DNA from: Flavobacterium defluvii
Lineage (GTDB): Bacteria > Bacteroidota > Bacteroidia > Flavobacteriales > Flavobacteriaceae
Reading direction: 5' to 3'
DNA length: 64,000 nucleotides
Assembly (NCBI RefSeq): GCF_900129555.1
Contig: NZ_FQWC01000011.1
Coordinates: 62,001-126,000, forward strand
This document shows, one piece after another, positions 9,310 through 18,596 of the stretch (positions are counted from its first letter, which is position 1; each line of letters starts with the position of its first letter). The notes under the pieces are model-generated. The model was given only the letters and a program-made list of their open reading frames with translations. It ran no database searches and had not been told where the DNA came from. The translations under genes were made by a program, and so were the position numbers.

Positions 9310-11094
9310 TTATTCAATTGTCATAGATCGCAGTTTCATTCTGTAAGCTTCCAATGCAATAGATTTTGAAATGATTCCGAAGTATTTATCATTTCGCAAA
9401 ACCGGAAGAAAAGCCGATTTCGATCTTTCAAATTTGGTCATCACAATTTCCATACTGTCATTTGAAGAAATGGTTGCCGGTGGTGTTTTCATAACATCTT
9501 TTATCAAAGTGTATTTAACGCGATATGCATTGAAAATAATTTCTCTAATATCATTAAAATGTACAATTCCAACCAGATCTTTTTCATTATTTACAACTGC
9601 AAAAACAACCTGATTAGAGTGTGAAATAAGATCGACAAGTTTGCTTAAATGATCTTCGGGATGAACAGTTAAATAATCGCATTGTATGATAGTATCAATA
9701 TCTAATGTTGAAAGAATATTTGAATCTTTATTGCTGGTAAATGCGTGTCCTTTTTTGGCAAGATTTTTTACATCAAGCGAATATTTTTCAAAACGTTTAG
9801 AAATCGCAAAACTAATTGAAGAAACTATCATAAGCGGAATCATTAATCCGTAACCTCCTGTAATTTCTGCAATAAGGAATATCGCTGTAAGCGGCGCATG
9901 AAATAATCCGCTTAGAATTCCGGCCATTCCTACCATAGTAAAATTACTAATAGGCAATTTTGATAATCCGGTTAGAATGATAAACTTAGAAAAGAAATAT
10001 CCTAAATAAGATCCTAAAAACAGAGAAGGAGCAAAGTTTCCTCCGTTTCCTCCACTACCAAGAGTAAGTCCTGAAGCAAATACTTTGATCATCATTGTAC
10101 ATCCCACAAAAAGAAGTAATACCCAATGATTGTTTCTCCAGCTGGCAAACAAAGTATTATCTAATAGCTGACCTGGATCGCTTTCGGATAAAGTTTTGAT
10201 GCTTTCATAACCTTCACCAAAAAGAGTTGGGAAAATAAAAATTAGTAATGCTAAAAGTGATGAACCGATTAAAGCCTTTTTGTATGGTCCAATTTTTAAT
10301 TCAGAAAAATAATGTTCGACTCTTTGAAAATTTCTTGCATAATAAACAGCCATAAATCCTGTTAATAAACCCAGAATTACATAAAAAGGAATATTATGAT
10401 AATCGAATGTTTCTTGTTTTTTGAAAGATAAAAGTATGCTTTCATCTAATACAATTGCCGAAACCAAAGCTCCGGTTGCTGCCGAAATCATAATAGGCGT
10501 AAAAGCAGAAATACTAACATCTACCAATAAAACTTCAATAGCAAAAAGTACTCCGGCAATAGGCGCATTAAAAGCGGCTGCAATACCTGCAGCAACACCA
10601 CAGCCAATAAGCAAAGTCCTGTCTTTGTAAGCGAGTTTGTAATTTTGGGCATAATTAGATCCAAAGGCAGCTCCGGTAATTACAATAGGACTTTCTAAAC
10701 CTGCTGATCCTCCCAAACCTACAGTCAACGAACTTGTAACAATCTGCGCGTACATTTGCTTTTTCGGAATTATACTGGCCTTTTTTGCAACGGCATACAA
10801 AATCTGCGAAGTTCCTTTTTGGATGCTTCCGTTTAAAACTTTATTGACTACAAATACAGTCAGCATAATACCAATTATAGGCAGGATACTGTTAATGAAA
10901 CTTAATTTTAAAATTCCGCTGATGTAAGTTGCAAATGAAAAAACACTGTGCGCAAAAGTTTTTAAAATGATTACTGCAAATGCACAGGAAATACCGACCA
11001 AAACACTTGATAAAAAAATGAATTGCTTTGGAGTTAAAATAGATTGTCCCAAAGCAATAATGCTTTCTAATTTTCGAAAAAGTTTTCTGATCAT
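9310..11094 (-). CDS. ClC-family chloride channel or H+/Cl- antiporter with CBS pair
   Basis: 594 residues: about ten hydrophobic helices (residues ~20-425) then two CBS domains (~455-590). ClC selectivity-filter segments are visible: GSAGLESP, with the gating Glu at the position of the GREGP motif, and GGNGGNFAP at the GIFAP position. The first filter loop reads GTSQ rather than GSGIP, so the central Ser is only loosely conserved. The family moves chloride across the inner membrane, either passively or against protons. The CBS pair suggests nucleotide control. It is monocistronic. Transport mode cannot be told from sequence alone. Confidence 0.9.
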   Translation of the reverse strand: MIRKLFRKLESIIALGQSILTPKQFIFLSSVLVGISCAFAVIILKTFAHSVFSFATYISGILKLSFINSILPIIGIMLTVFVVNKVLNGSIQKGTSQILYAVAKKASIIPKKQMYAQIVTSSLTVGLGGSAGLESPIVITGAAFGSNYAQNYKLAYKDRTLLIGCGVAAGIAAAFNAPIAGVLFAIEVLLVDVSISAFTPIMISAATGALVSAIVLDESILLSFKKQETFDYHNIPFYVILGLLTGFMAVYYARNFQRVEHYFSELKIGPYKKALIGSSLLALLIFIFPTLFGEGYESIKTLSESDPGQLLDNTLFASWRNNHWVLLLFVGCTMMIKVFASGLTLGSGGNGGNFAPSLFLGSYLGYFFSKFIILTGLSKLPISNFTMVGMAGILSGLFHAPLTAIFLIAEITGGYGLMIPLMIVSSISFAISKRFEKYSLDVKNLAKKGHAFTSNKDSNILSTLDIDTIIQCDYLTVHPEDHLSKLVDLISHSNQVVFAVVNNEKDLVGIVHFNDIREIIFNAYRVKYTLIKDVMKTPPATISSNDSMEIVMTKFERSKSAFLPVLRNDKYFGIISKSIALEAYRMKLRSMTIE

Positions 11095-11179
11095 TGTATT
11101 TTTAAAAAGTTACGGAGAATGCAAATTTAGCTCTAAACATTCGATTTTGTGAAATTTTTCTACTAAAATCTTTTTTGGT

Positions 11180-12862
11180 TTAAAATCCCGCAGCTTTATC
11201 ATCACCACGAAAATCGGCACCGCCTTCGAGGGTATTATCCGGTAAAACTAAAATAGCATCAACTTTTCCAATTACGGGTGTTGTTTTTTCGTTAATTAAA
11301 TATCCTTTTGCTTTTAAACTTTCGATTGTACTGTAATTAAAAGTATTAGGCTCAAATGTAATTAAATCAGGAAGCCATTGATGATGAAAACGAGGCGCAT
11401 TCACGGCATCCTGCATACTCAAATTATATTCGTAAACATTCAGGATAGTCTGCAATACAGAGGTAATAATTGTCGACCCGCCAGGTGAACCTACAACCAT
11501 GTACAATTTCCCGTTCTTCTCTACAATTGTGGGAGTCATAGAACTCAGCATTCGTTTTTGCGGAGCAATACTATTGGCTTCGTTTCCTACAAGACCAAAC
11601 ATATTTGGTGATCCCGGTTTTGCGCTAAAATCATCCATTTCATTGTTTAAGAAAAAGCCTAATTCATCACAATAGTATTTTGAACCAAAACCGTCATTTA
11701 TGGTTGTGGTGGCAGAAACGGCATTTCCAAATTGATCTACAATAGAATAATGTGTAGTTTCGGTACTTTCGTTATAGGTAATTTTTCCTTCTTTTATGTT
11801 TGATGATAATGAAGCTTTTTCTGAATCAAAATCCGACATTCTTTCTTTTAAATAAGAATCTGATAAAAGTCCTTTAATTGGAATTTTAACAAAATCCGGA
11901 TCACCTAAAAATTGACTTCTGTCGGCGTAAGCTCTTCTTTCGGCCTCTACGATAACCTGTATTGACTGCTCAGAATTATGTCCCATTTTTGATAAATAAA
12001 ATGGCGAAATCATTTTCAGAATCTGTGCCAGGCAAATTCCTCCGCTGCTTGGCGGTGCCATCGAAGTAATTTTTAAATCTTTGTATTCAAATTGAAGCGG
12101 ATTTCTCCACTTTGCTTCATAAGATGCTAAATCTTTAAGTGTTATAATTCCGCCTTTTTTCTTAAGATAATCAACCAAAACCTGAGCTGTTTTTCCTTTG
12201 TAAAATTCGTCTCTTCCGTTTTTCAAAATACGTTTTAAAGTATTGGCAAGTGCAGGATATTTTATAGTATCGCCTTCTTTAAATTTTCCTGCCATTAAAG
12301 TATTCGGACCATTTGCTTTAACAATCGATTCGTGATAACTTTCAAGCTGTTTTTGTTGTTTTAGAGTTACAACTACGCCTTTTTCAGCTAAAGCGATAAC
12401 AGGTTTAAGGATTTCTGAAATTGGCAGAGAACCTAATTTTTTATGAACTGCAAAAACTCCGGCTATAGTTCCCGGAACACCAATTGCCAATGGGGTTTCG
12501 GTGCTTTTTCCCGGAATTACATTTCCATCTTTATCCTGAAACATATTTTTTGTTGCAGCCAGCGGCGCTTTTTCACGGTAATCTAAACTGCCAACTTCGC
12601 CATTTGCTTTTCTATAAACCATAAACCCTCCGCCGCCAAGATTTCCGGCATATGGGTAAGCAACCGCAAGAGCTAATTCTGTTGCGGCCATGGCATCAAA
12701 TGCATTACCGCCTTTTTTCATTATTTCAACACCAATTTTTGATGCTTCTATTCTAGCCGAAACGACCATTGCTTTTGATGCTGTTAAACCAGTTGGTGAT
12801 GCTGTATTCTGGGCAAAACTATAAAATGATATAAAATAAAATAAAAGTGAAATTTTTTTCAT
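11180..12862 (-). CDS. ggt: Gamma-glutamyltransferase
   Basis: 560 residues from the ATG at 12862, which opens a clean signal peptide (MKKISLLFYFISFYSFAQ). The frame extends to 12970 but that would overlap the neighbouring gene and bury the signal. The enzyme is made as a proenzyme that cleaves itself before a Thr; the expected TTHYSIVD segment is present, followed by SATTTINDGFG. It transfers or hydrolyses the gamma-glutamyl group of glutathione in the periplasm. MVVGSPGGSTI near the C-terminal third is the conserved glycine loop. Ends at GDDKAAGF, normal for the family. The ACP phosphodiesterase gene lies 31 bp upstream on the same strand. Confidence 0.95.
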   Translation of the reverse strand: MKKISLLFYFISFYSFAQNTASPTGLTASKAMVVSARIEASKIGVEIMKKGGNAFDAMAATELALAVAYPYAGNLGGGGFMVYRKANGEVGSLDYREKAPLAATKNMFQDKDGNVIPGKSTETPLAIGVPGTIAGVFAVHKKLGSLPISEILKPVIALAEKGVVVTLKQQKQLESYHESIVKANGPNTLMAGKFKEGDTIKYPALANTLKRILKNGRDEFYKGKTAQVLVDYLKKKGGIITLKDLASYEAKWRNPLQFEYKDLKITSMAPPSSGGICLAQILKMISPFYLSKMGHNSEQSIQVIVEAERRAYADRSQFLGDPDFVKIPIKGLLSDSYLKERMSDFDSEKASLSSNIKEGKITYNESTETTHYSIVDQFGNAVSATTTINDGFGSKYYCDELGFFLNNEMDDFSAKPGSPNMFGLVGNEANSIAPQKRMLSSMTPTIVEKNGKLYMVVGSPGGSTIITSVLQTILNVYEYNLSMQDAVNAPRFHHQWLPDLITFEPNTFNYSTIESLKAKGYLINEKTTPVIGKVDAILVLPDNTLEGGADFRGDDKAAGF

Positions 12863-12893
12863 AACAAGAACATATTTTATAAAATGGTTAGGT

Positions 12894-13478
12894 TTATAAG
12901 GAAAGTAATTTTTGTTTGGCATGGTGCTGAATATCCTCAAAAAAAAGAGTAAATTCCTGTTCAAATTCATTATAAAATTCTTTTAATTCTTCGCTGGCAT
13001 ACTGCATTTTAGAAATATTTTTAGATCTTCTGTCCATCTGAGTTAAAATTTGATGAATTCCCTCGACGGTTCTGTAGCTCAAAAGCCAGTTTCTTTCAAT
13101 CATATAAGGCATCAGGCCTTGTGTTTTTTCGGTTAAAATAGGATAGTTTTGATGTAAAGAATTGTAAAACCGGTTGATAAAATCTTCGAGTTTTTCATCT
13201 GAATAATTTGTCCAGTTTTTGGCCAGAAAATGATCGTAAACTATATCTATAATTACACCCGAATAATGATGATATTTATCGTGAAGGCGTTTTGTGCTTT
13301 GTCTGAAAACATCATGCGAATCGGTATAAGTATCTATAAATCTATGTAAAAGAATTCCTTTCTGAACATCCTCTGGAAAATGTTCAAACTGTTTTCCGCG
13401 AATACCATCGGCCATAAAATTGCCAATTTTAATTAAGTCATTATCACCGGAAAGATATATGTGAGCTAGGAAATTCAT
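12894..13478 (-). CDS. Acyl-carrier-protein phosphodiesterase (AcpH-like)
   Basis: 194 residues of the ACP phosphodiesterase family (DUF479), beginning MNFLAHIYLS with FMADGIRGK soon after, the family hallmark. The fold belongs to the HD superfamily; the His/Asp set (HRFIDTYTDSH and YDHFLAKNW) is visible. The enzyme removes 4'-phosphopantetheine from acyl carrier protein, giving apo-ACP. It is cytoplasmic and sits 31 bp upstream of ggt on the same strand, with no obvious functional link. A long inverted-repeat element lies directly upstream. Confidence 0.85.
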   Translation of the reverse strand: MNFLAHIYLSGDNDLIKIGNFMADGIRGKQFEHFPEDVQKGILLHRFIDTYTDSHDVFRQSTKRLHDKYHHYSGVIIDIVYDHFLAKNWTNYSDEKLEDFINRFYNSLHQNYPILTEKTQGLMPYMIERNWLLSYRTVEGIHQILTQMDRRSKNISKMQYASEELKEFYNEFEQEFTLFFEDIQHHAKQKLLSL

Positions 13479-13488
13479 TTTTTGTCAA

Positions 13489-13730
13489 GATGCTAAGGTT
13501 CTTAGATACTAAGAAGCTAAGTTATTTTAGTAAATGTATAAAAACTTTTTTAAATCGTTTTGTTATAAAATAATCACCATTTTACTTAAATATTTAAAGT
13601 ATTTAAAAAACATTGGCATCTTCTTATCTAACAATCTTGACAATTGTAATAAAAGTAATTAGAGATTTCATTTGAAATAGTTACTGCAGAAAAAAAACTT
13701 AGTGTCTTCGTATCTCAGAACCTTAGTAAC
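13489..13730. repeat. Inverted-repeat-bounded intergenic element with 33-nt arms
   Basis: The arm at 13489-13521 (with CTAAGGTTCTTAGATACTAAG inside, read in part) is matched in inverted orientation by 13698-13730 with a few mismatches. About 175 bp of very AT-rich, non-coding sequence lies between. It fills most of the gap between the acpH-like gene and glmM. Confidence 0.55.
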
Positions 13731-13735
13731 TTTTC

Positions 13736-13743
13736 TATATTTG
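13736..13743 (+). promoter_or_regulatory. Candidate -7 element for glmM
   Basis: TATATTTG matches the Bacteroidota -7 consensus TAnnTTTG and lies 26 bp before the glmM ATG. It abuts the right arm of the inverted repeat, so the -33 region would lie inside the repeat. Confidence 0.4.
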
Positions 13744-13769
13744 TAATTAAATAACCATAACTCACAAAA

Positions 13770-15158
13770 ATGACATTAATAAAATCAATTTCGGGTATAC
13801 GAGGAACAATTGGTGGAAAAGTAGGAGATAACCTGACTCCTGTTGATGCTGTAAAATTTGCATCGGCATATGGAACTTTTCTTAAAAACAATACTTCAAA
13901 AGAAAAGCTTACTGTTGTAATTGGACGCGATGCGAGAATTTCGGGGCCAATGATTCATAATCTTGTTGTAAATACTTTAATTGGTCTTGGAATAAATGTA
14001 ATTGATCTTGGACTTTCGACAACACCAACGGTTGAAGTGGCTGTTCCGCTTGAAAAAGCCGACGGTGGAATTATCCTGACAGCATCTCATAACCCAAAAC
14101 AATGGAACGCATTAAAGTTATTAAATGAAAAAGGAGAATTTTTAAGCGGTGATGATGGTGCCAAAATTCTTGAAATTGCAGAAGCAGAAGCTTTTGATTT
14201 CTCTGATGTCGACAGTTTAGGTGAAATTATTTTTAATGACGCTTATATGGATATCCATATAGACGAAGTTCTAAACTTACCTTTAGTTGATGTTCAGGCT
14301 GTAAAAGATGCTAAATTTAAAGTTGTTGTTGATGGAGTAAATTCTTCAGGAGGGATTATTATCCCTAACTTATTGGAGCAAATGGGCGTTGAAGTAGTAA
14401 AATTATACTGCGAGCCAAACGGACATTTTCCTCATAATCCGGAACCTTTAAAAGAACATTTAACTGATATTTCTGAATTGGTTGTAAAAGAAAAAGCTCA
14501 TTTAGGGATTGTTGTCGATCCAGATGTTGACCGTTTGGCTTTCATTAGTGAAGATGGTGAAATGTTTGGAGAAGAATATACTTTGGTTGCTGTAGCTGAT
14601 TATGTTTTGAGTAAAACTCCGGGAAATACGGTTTCAAATATGTCTTCGTCTCGTGCATTGCGTGATGTTACAAATGTACATAGCGGAAAATATGAAGCAA
14701 GTGCAGTTGGAGAAGTGAATGTTGTTGAATTGATGAAAAAAAATAATGCAGTTATTGGCGGTGAAGGTAACGGTGGAATCATTTATCCTGAATTGCATTA
14801 CGGACGTGATAGTCTGGTAGGTGTTGCTTTATTTTTGACACATTTAGCAAATAAAAAAATAACAGTTTCTGCTTTAAGGGTTTCTTACCCTGAATATTAT
14901 ATGAGCAAAAACAAAATCGAATTAACACCGCAAATTGATGTTGACGCGATTTTAAAAGCGATGACTGATAAATACAAAAATGAAGATATTTCGACAATTG
15001 ACGGTGTAAAAATTGATTTTGCAAATGAATGGGTTCATTTAAGAAAATCTAACACAGAACCAATTATTCGTATTTATACTGAAGCGCCTTCGCAAAAAGA
15101 AGCAGATACTCTGGCACTTCGAATTATTGATGAAATTAAAGAAATTGCAGGGATTTAA
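13770..15158 (+). CDS. glmM: Phosphoglucosamine mutase
   Basis: 462 residues of the alpha-D-phosphohexomutase superfamily. The phosphoserine loop reads TASHNP (104-109, catalytic Ser106), the metal loop DPDVDR follows near 250, and the sugar-binding loop GEGNGG near 330. The C-terminal phosphate loop RKSNTEPIIRIY is complete. GlmM converts glucosamine 6-phosphate to glucosamine 1-phosphate on the way to UDP-GlcNAc. Related archaeal-type phosphomannomutase/phosphoglucomutase members share this length, so substrate is inferred from family. The gene is alone, with a bidirectional terminator after it. Confidence 0.88.
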   Translation: MTLIKSISGIRGTIGGKVGDNLTPVDAVKFASAYGTFLKNNTSKEKLTVVIGRDARISGPMIHNLVVNTLIGLGINVIDLGLSTTPTVEVAVPLEKADGGIILTASHNPKQWNALKLLNEKGEFLSGDDGAKILEIAEAEAFDFSDVDSLGEIIFNDAYMDIHIDEVLNLPLVDVQAVKDAKFKVVVDGVNSSGGIIIPNLLEQMGVEVVKLYCEPNGHFPHNPEPLKEHLTDISELVVKEKAHLGIVVDPDVDRLAFISEDGEMFGEEYTLVAVADYVLSKTPGNTVSNMSSSRALRDVTNVHSGKYEASAVGEVNVVELMKKNNAVIGGEGNGGIIYPELHYGRDSLVGVALFLTHLANKKITVSALRVSYPEYYMSKNKIELTPQIDVDAILKAMTDKYKNEDISTIDGVKIDFANEWVHLRKSNTEPIIRIYTEAPSQKEADTLALRIIDEIKEIAGI

Positions 15159-15178
15159 TTTTTGCAGTTTTCTATTAA

Positions 15179-15217
15179 ATAAAAAACGCCTTCATTTATT
15201 TGAAAGGCGTTTTTTTA
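15179..15217. terminator. Bidirectional terminator between glmM and the GH128 gene
   Basis: AAAAAACGCCTTCA pairs with TGAAAGGCGTTTTTT with one bulged base. T-runs lie on both sides, so it can serve both convergent genes. Confidence 0.8.
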
Positions 15218-15231
15218 TTCAATTAGAATTT

Positions 15232-16716
15232 TTAATTCTTTATAATTTTCATTGATTTTTTTACTGAACCATACGAAACATTTACAATGTAAACCCCGCT
15301 TGATAATTTATCGCCAATTTTAATGTCTTCATTTGTAGAATAATCATTTGATGAATAACAAATTTTGCCGTTTGCATCAATAATTTTTAGAGATAAAGGT
15401 TCTGTGGTGAATGATTTTATATGAAGCGTAGACTGAACCTTAATAGGGTTTGGATAAATAGTAAAAGAATCCTTTTCTGATTTTGGATCATTTACTCCTA
15501 AATTTGCAGCAGCAACATCAATGTAATTAAAATTCATATCATCTGATTTGAATTTAATTTTCAAATAAACTTCTCCTTTTGGAAGTGTAACACCGCTTAC
15601 AAGTTTATCAGCATACGTCTGCCAGCCTCCAGTTGCAGGAAATGTTTCATCGGTTTTTACCACAATATTATTAACCAAAATATCAAATTTTCCCGGAATA
15701 GTTGGCGAAGCAACTCTAAAAGTCAGATTGTAAGTTCCGGCATCAGCAACATTAAGCATAAATTCGTTCCAGTCGCCTTTCTCAATAAAACATACATTTT
15801 GACCCGTTCCGGAATCTGTCGTATTTTGAAGTCCTGTTCCTTTTCTTCTATAATGTTTATTAGCTGTAATTCTTCCCGGAACATTCATTTTTTTAGTTGT
15901 ATAACTTTCGTTGATATAAGCAGTTCCGATAGGTTTTAAAACACCGCTAGTTGGACTTAAAAGCTGTCCTTCAAGCATATCTGTCCAGTTTGAAGGAACT
16001 CGGCCTGTAAACCATGAATATCTGTAAATATCAGGATCGTTTTCAAAACTGCTTACAATTTGTTTCATAAAAGCAATTTTATCAGTTTCAGACTGAATTA
16101 CACGGTTTGCAAACTCAGTTACCCAAACCGGACGGTTGTAATTTTTTAAAAGTCCAGTTACACCTATTACAGCGCCAGCGGTAGCATCATAAGTATGAAA
16201 AGCAATATAATCGACTTTACAATTAGGACATAAAAGAAAAAATTGATCATGCCATGCAGTAGGACTGCTGTAACCGCCGTAATTATCAGGTCCGTTATAA
16301 GCAGGAGAAGCACTCACAATTTCCAGATTTTTTGCAGCAGCGACTTTTTCAACATTTACCCATGCATTTACGGCTTCTTGCGGGGTTAAACGTGCGCCGT
16401 CATTAAAATTAGGTTCATTAAAAGCTAGAAGATATTTTGCTCCGGGTTTAATACGATCAATAAAAGCTTGTAGATCGGCATCGTTTAATTTTCCCCAAAT
16501 CATTGGGACATATTCAACTCCAAGATTTGCATAATTAGCATTGGTATCATTTTCAGGAAGTGATCCCCAATTGTACCACCAGGAAATCCCGGGTCTAAGT
16601 GCCTGTAAATCGGCAGTAGAATTATTTCCATAAGCAATTCCTCGTTTTGGACTTTGGGCAAAAGCCGAAAGCGAAACGGTTATTAATGAAAATGTAAAAA
16701 GTAACTTTTTAATCAT
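15232..16716 (-). CDS. Secreted GH128-type beta-1,3-glucanase with carbohydrate-binding domain and T9SS signal
   Basis: 494 residues. A signal peptide (1-20, ending SAFAQ) precedes a TIM-barrel of the Asl1/GH128 type (~25-265) with the acid/base motif FNEPNF and the nucleophile motif WVTEFANR. A beta-sandwich resembling CBM6 follows (~275-405). The C-terminal ~75 residues are a type A type IX secretion sorting domain: YPNP near its start, KIIDANGK, then SGVYIVNV and a basic KSMKIIKN end. This predicts export by T9SS to the cell surface or medium. GH128 enzymes cut beta-1,3-glucans; substrate here is inferred from family. No SusCD pair is adjacent. Confidence 0.85.
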   Translation of the reverse strand: MIKKLLFTFSLITVSLSAFAQSPKRGIAYGNNSTADLQALRPGISWWYNWGSLPENDTNANYANLGVEYVPMIWGKLNDADLQAFIDRIKPGAKYLLAFNEPNFNDGARLTPQEAVNAWVNVEKVAAAKNLEIVSASPAYNGPDNYGGYSSPTAWHDQFFLLCPNCKVDYIAFHTYDATAGAVIGVTGLLKNYNRPVWVTEFANRVIQSETDKIAFMKQIVSSFENDPDIYRYSWFTGRVPSNWTDMLEGQLLSPTSGVLKPIGTAYINESYTTKKMNVPGRITANKHYRRKGTGLQNTTDSGTGQNVCFIEKGDWNEFMLNVADAGTYNLTFRVASPTIPGKFDILVNNIVVKTDETFPATGGWQTYADKLVSGVTLPKGEVYLKIKFKSDDMNFNYIDVAAANLGVNDPKSEKDSFTIYPNPIKVQSTLHIKSFTTEPLSLKIIDANGKICYSSNDYSTNEDIKIGDKLSSGVYIVNVSYGSVKKSMKIIKN

Positions 16717-16870
16717 GGTTAAAATTTTGATGAGGTTTTTTATTTGATTTAGTTAACTTCAAATTTATTGGGTTTGTACATTTTTTCGATCAAAAAAAAA
16801 TATTACAAAAACCCATCAAGATATATTTAAATGTCTTTTAAAACCTTCTCTGGAGTTTTTAGACTTTTAA

Positions 16871-16915
16871 AAAAGAAAATCCAAAAAGCAGTAATTACTT
16901 TTTGGATTTTCTTTT
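16871..16915 (-). terminator. Strong terminator after the LpxL-like gene
   Basis: A perfect 18-bp inverted repeat (16871-16888 with 16898-16915) with a 9-nt loop starts 5 bp past the stop codon of the minus-strand gene at 16920. Confidence 0.75.
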
Positions 16916-16919
16916 GTAG

Positions 16920-17792
16920 TTATTTTACGCGATGCTTCCATCTTTTATGCGTCCATAAATAAAATTCAGGAGCTTCGTAAATTTGTTTTTCAACTTCTTT
17001 TAGGTATTTTTCTGTAATATCAAAGTTTTCATATTCTTTAGGATCATCTGCAATAGGAAGAAATGTAGCTTCATAATGGCCTCTGGAAACTTTTTTAACT
17101 TTTACCATAATTACACTTAAATCGTATTTTTTGGCCAGCATTTCAGCACCAGTATGTACCGGAACTTCAATTCCCATAAATTTCATCGAATGAAAAATTC
17201 TATCCAGTTTAGGAGATTGGTCGCTTGCTAAGCCATACATACTTAAAATTCCTTTACGCTGGTTTTGAGCCATTGTTGGAATTGCTTTTCTGGTTTCGAT
17301 CATTTCAGTATTGTATTTTGAACGTATTTTTCGAACCAATTTATCAAAATATGGATTGGCTAGTTTTTTATAAACCGCAATTCCCTGAAAACCAATTTTA
17401 GGATTAATTGTTAAAAGCCATTCATAACTTGCATAATGTGAGGCTACAAGAATTACACTTTTTCCTTTTTTGGCATAATCCAGTACAAGATCAATATTAG
17501 TTACATGAAATCGTCTTTCCATTTCCTCTGGAGATATGCTCATGGTTTTTACCATTTCGAGAAACATATCACACATGTGTCTATAGAATTTTTTTTCGAT
17601 ATTTTTTCTTTCGGAATCGCTTAAATGCGGTAAAGTAAGTGCAAGATTTTCGCGAACTACTTTTTTACGATATCCAATAATTCGATAAACTAAAAAGTAT
17701 ACAAAATCTGAAAATAAATAAAATAAGCGAAATGGAAGTATAGAGATTAGCCAAAGTAAAGGGAAGGCTATTATATAAACAATAAATTGCAT
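16920..17792 (-). CDS. Lysophospholipid acyltransferase of the LpxL/HtrB family
   Basis: 290 residues. A hydrophobic N-terminal anchor (about 1-35) is followed by the acyltransferase domain with the HX4E motif SHYASYEW, as in lipid A late acyltransferases, and SDQSPK further on, matching the conserved DQ(S/A)xx region. The C-terminus reads YLWTHKRWKHR, typical of this family. The enzyme adds a secondary acyl chain to lipid A (or a related lipid) at the inner membrane. It is monocistronic and its start lies 112 bp from the divergent rhomboid gene. Acyl donor and position are unknown. Confidence 0.88.
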   Translation of the reverse strand: MQFIVYIIAFPLLWLISILPFRLFYLFSDFVYFLVYRIIGYRKKVVRENLALTLPHLSDSERKNIEKKFYRHMCDMFLEMVKTMSISPEEMERRFHVTNIDLVLDYAKKGKSVILVASHYASYEWLLTINPKIGFQGIAVYKKLANPYFDKLVRKIRSKYNTEMIETRKAIPTMAQNQRKGILSMYGLASDQSPKLDRIFHSMKFMGIEVPVHTGAEMLAKKYDLSVIMVKVKKVSRGHYEATFLPIADDPKEYENFDITEKYLKEVEKQIYEAPEFYLWTHKRWKHRVK

Positions 17793-17904
17793 CTAATATT
17801 TTTTCTGCAAATATAAAGTAAAAATGAATAGGCTCGATATTTTGGATTCTCATCAACTTATGTTTGATATTGACTATCTTTACATTTCACATTAAATAAT
17901 ATTT

Positions 17905-18543
17905 ATGAATACCATCTTAATTGGAATTATAGTTGCCAATGTATTGATTAGTTATAAAGGTTTTAACGATCTTTATTTTTTTAGAAAATATGAATTTCAT
18001 GTAGGAAGCATTCGCGCAGGAGAACAAATCAGAATGCTTTCGTCTGGGTTTCTGCATGCAGATTTTATGCACCTGGCGTTTAATATGCTGACACTTTGGT
18101 TTTTTGCACCAGTTGTAACAGAATGGCTTGGTAGTTTTTCTTTTGCTTTGATTTATTTTGGAAGTTTAATTTTTGGAAGTTTATTAACGATGCTCTTTCA
18201 TAAAAACGATTATAGTTATCGTGCTGTTGGTGCATCCGGAGCAGTTACAGGAGTTTTATATTCAGCCATTTTGCTTCAGCCTGATATGACGCTTGGGATT
18301 TTTGGTATAATTCCGATTCCTGCTTATCTTTTCGGAATTTTATATTTATTATATTCAATTTATGGAATGAAAGCTAAAAATGATAATATTGGTCATACCG
18401 CACATTTTGGAGGCGCAATTGGCGGATACTTAATTACTTTGATAAAAGAACCTTCGTTAATTTCAGATCATACTTTTATTGTTGTTTTACTTTTAATTCC
18501 AATTTTAATTCTTTTTGGAATGGCTAAATTGGGAAAATTATAA
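17905..18543 (+). CDS. Rhomboid-family intramembrane serine protease
   Basis: 212 residues with six or so membrane segments. The catalytic Ser lies in GASGAVTGV (Ser111) and the His in HTAHFGG (His167). The upstream HADFMHLAFNM segment (51-61) carries the conserved His and Asn that form the oxyanion pocket. Rhomboids cut transmembrane segments within the inner membrane. Short protein without extra cytosolic domains, like minimal bacterial rhomboids. The next gene starts 53 bp downstream. Substrates are unknown. Confidence 0.92.
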   Translation: MNTILIGIIVANVLISYKGFNDLYFFRKYEFHVGSIRAGEQIRMLSSGFLHADFMHLAFNMLTLWFFAPVVTEWLGSFSFALIYFGSLIFGSLLTMLFHKNDYSYRAVGASGAVTGVLYSAILLQPDMTLGIFGIIPIPAYLFGILYLLYSIYGMKAKNDNIGHTAHFGGAIGGYLITLIKEPSLISDHTFIVVLLLIPILILFGMAKLGKL

Positions 18544-18596
18544 TGCTGGCATAACTTTTGAAATGCCTTTATCAAATAACTTAAAATATAACAGAA

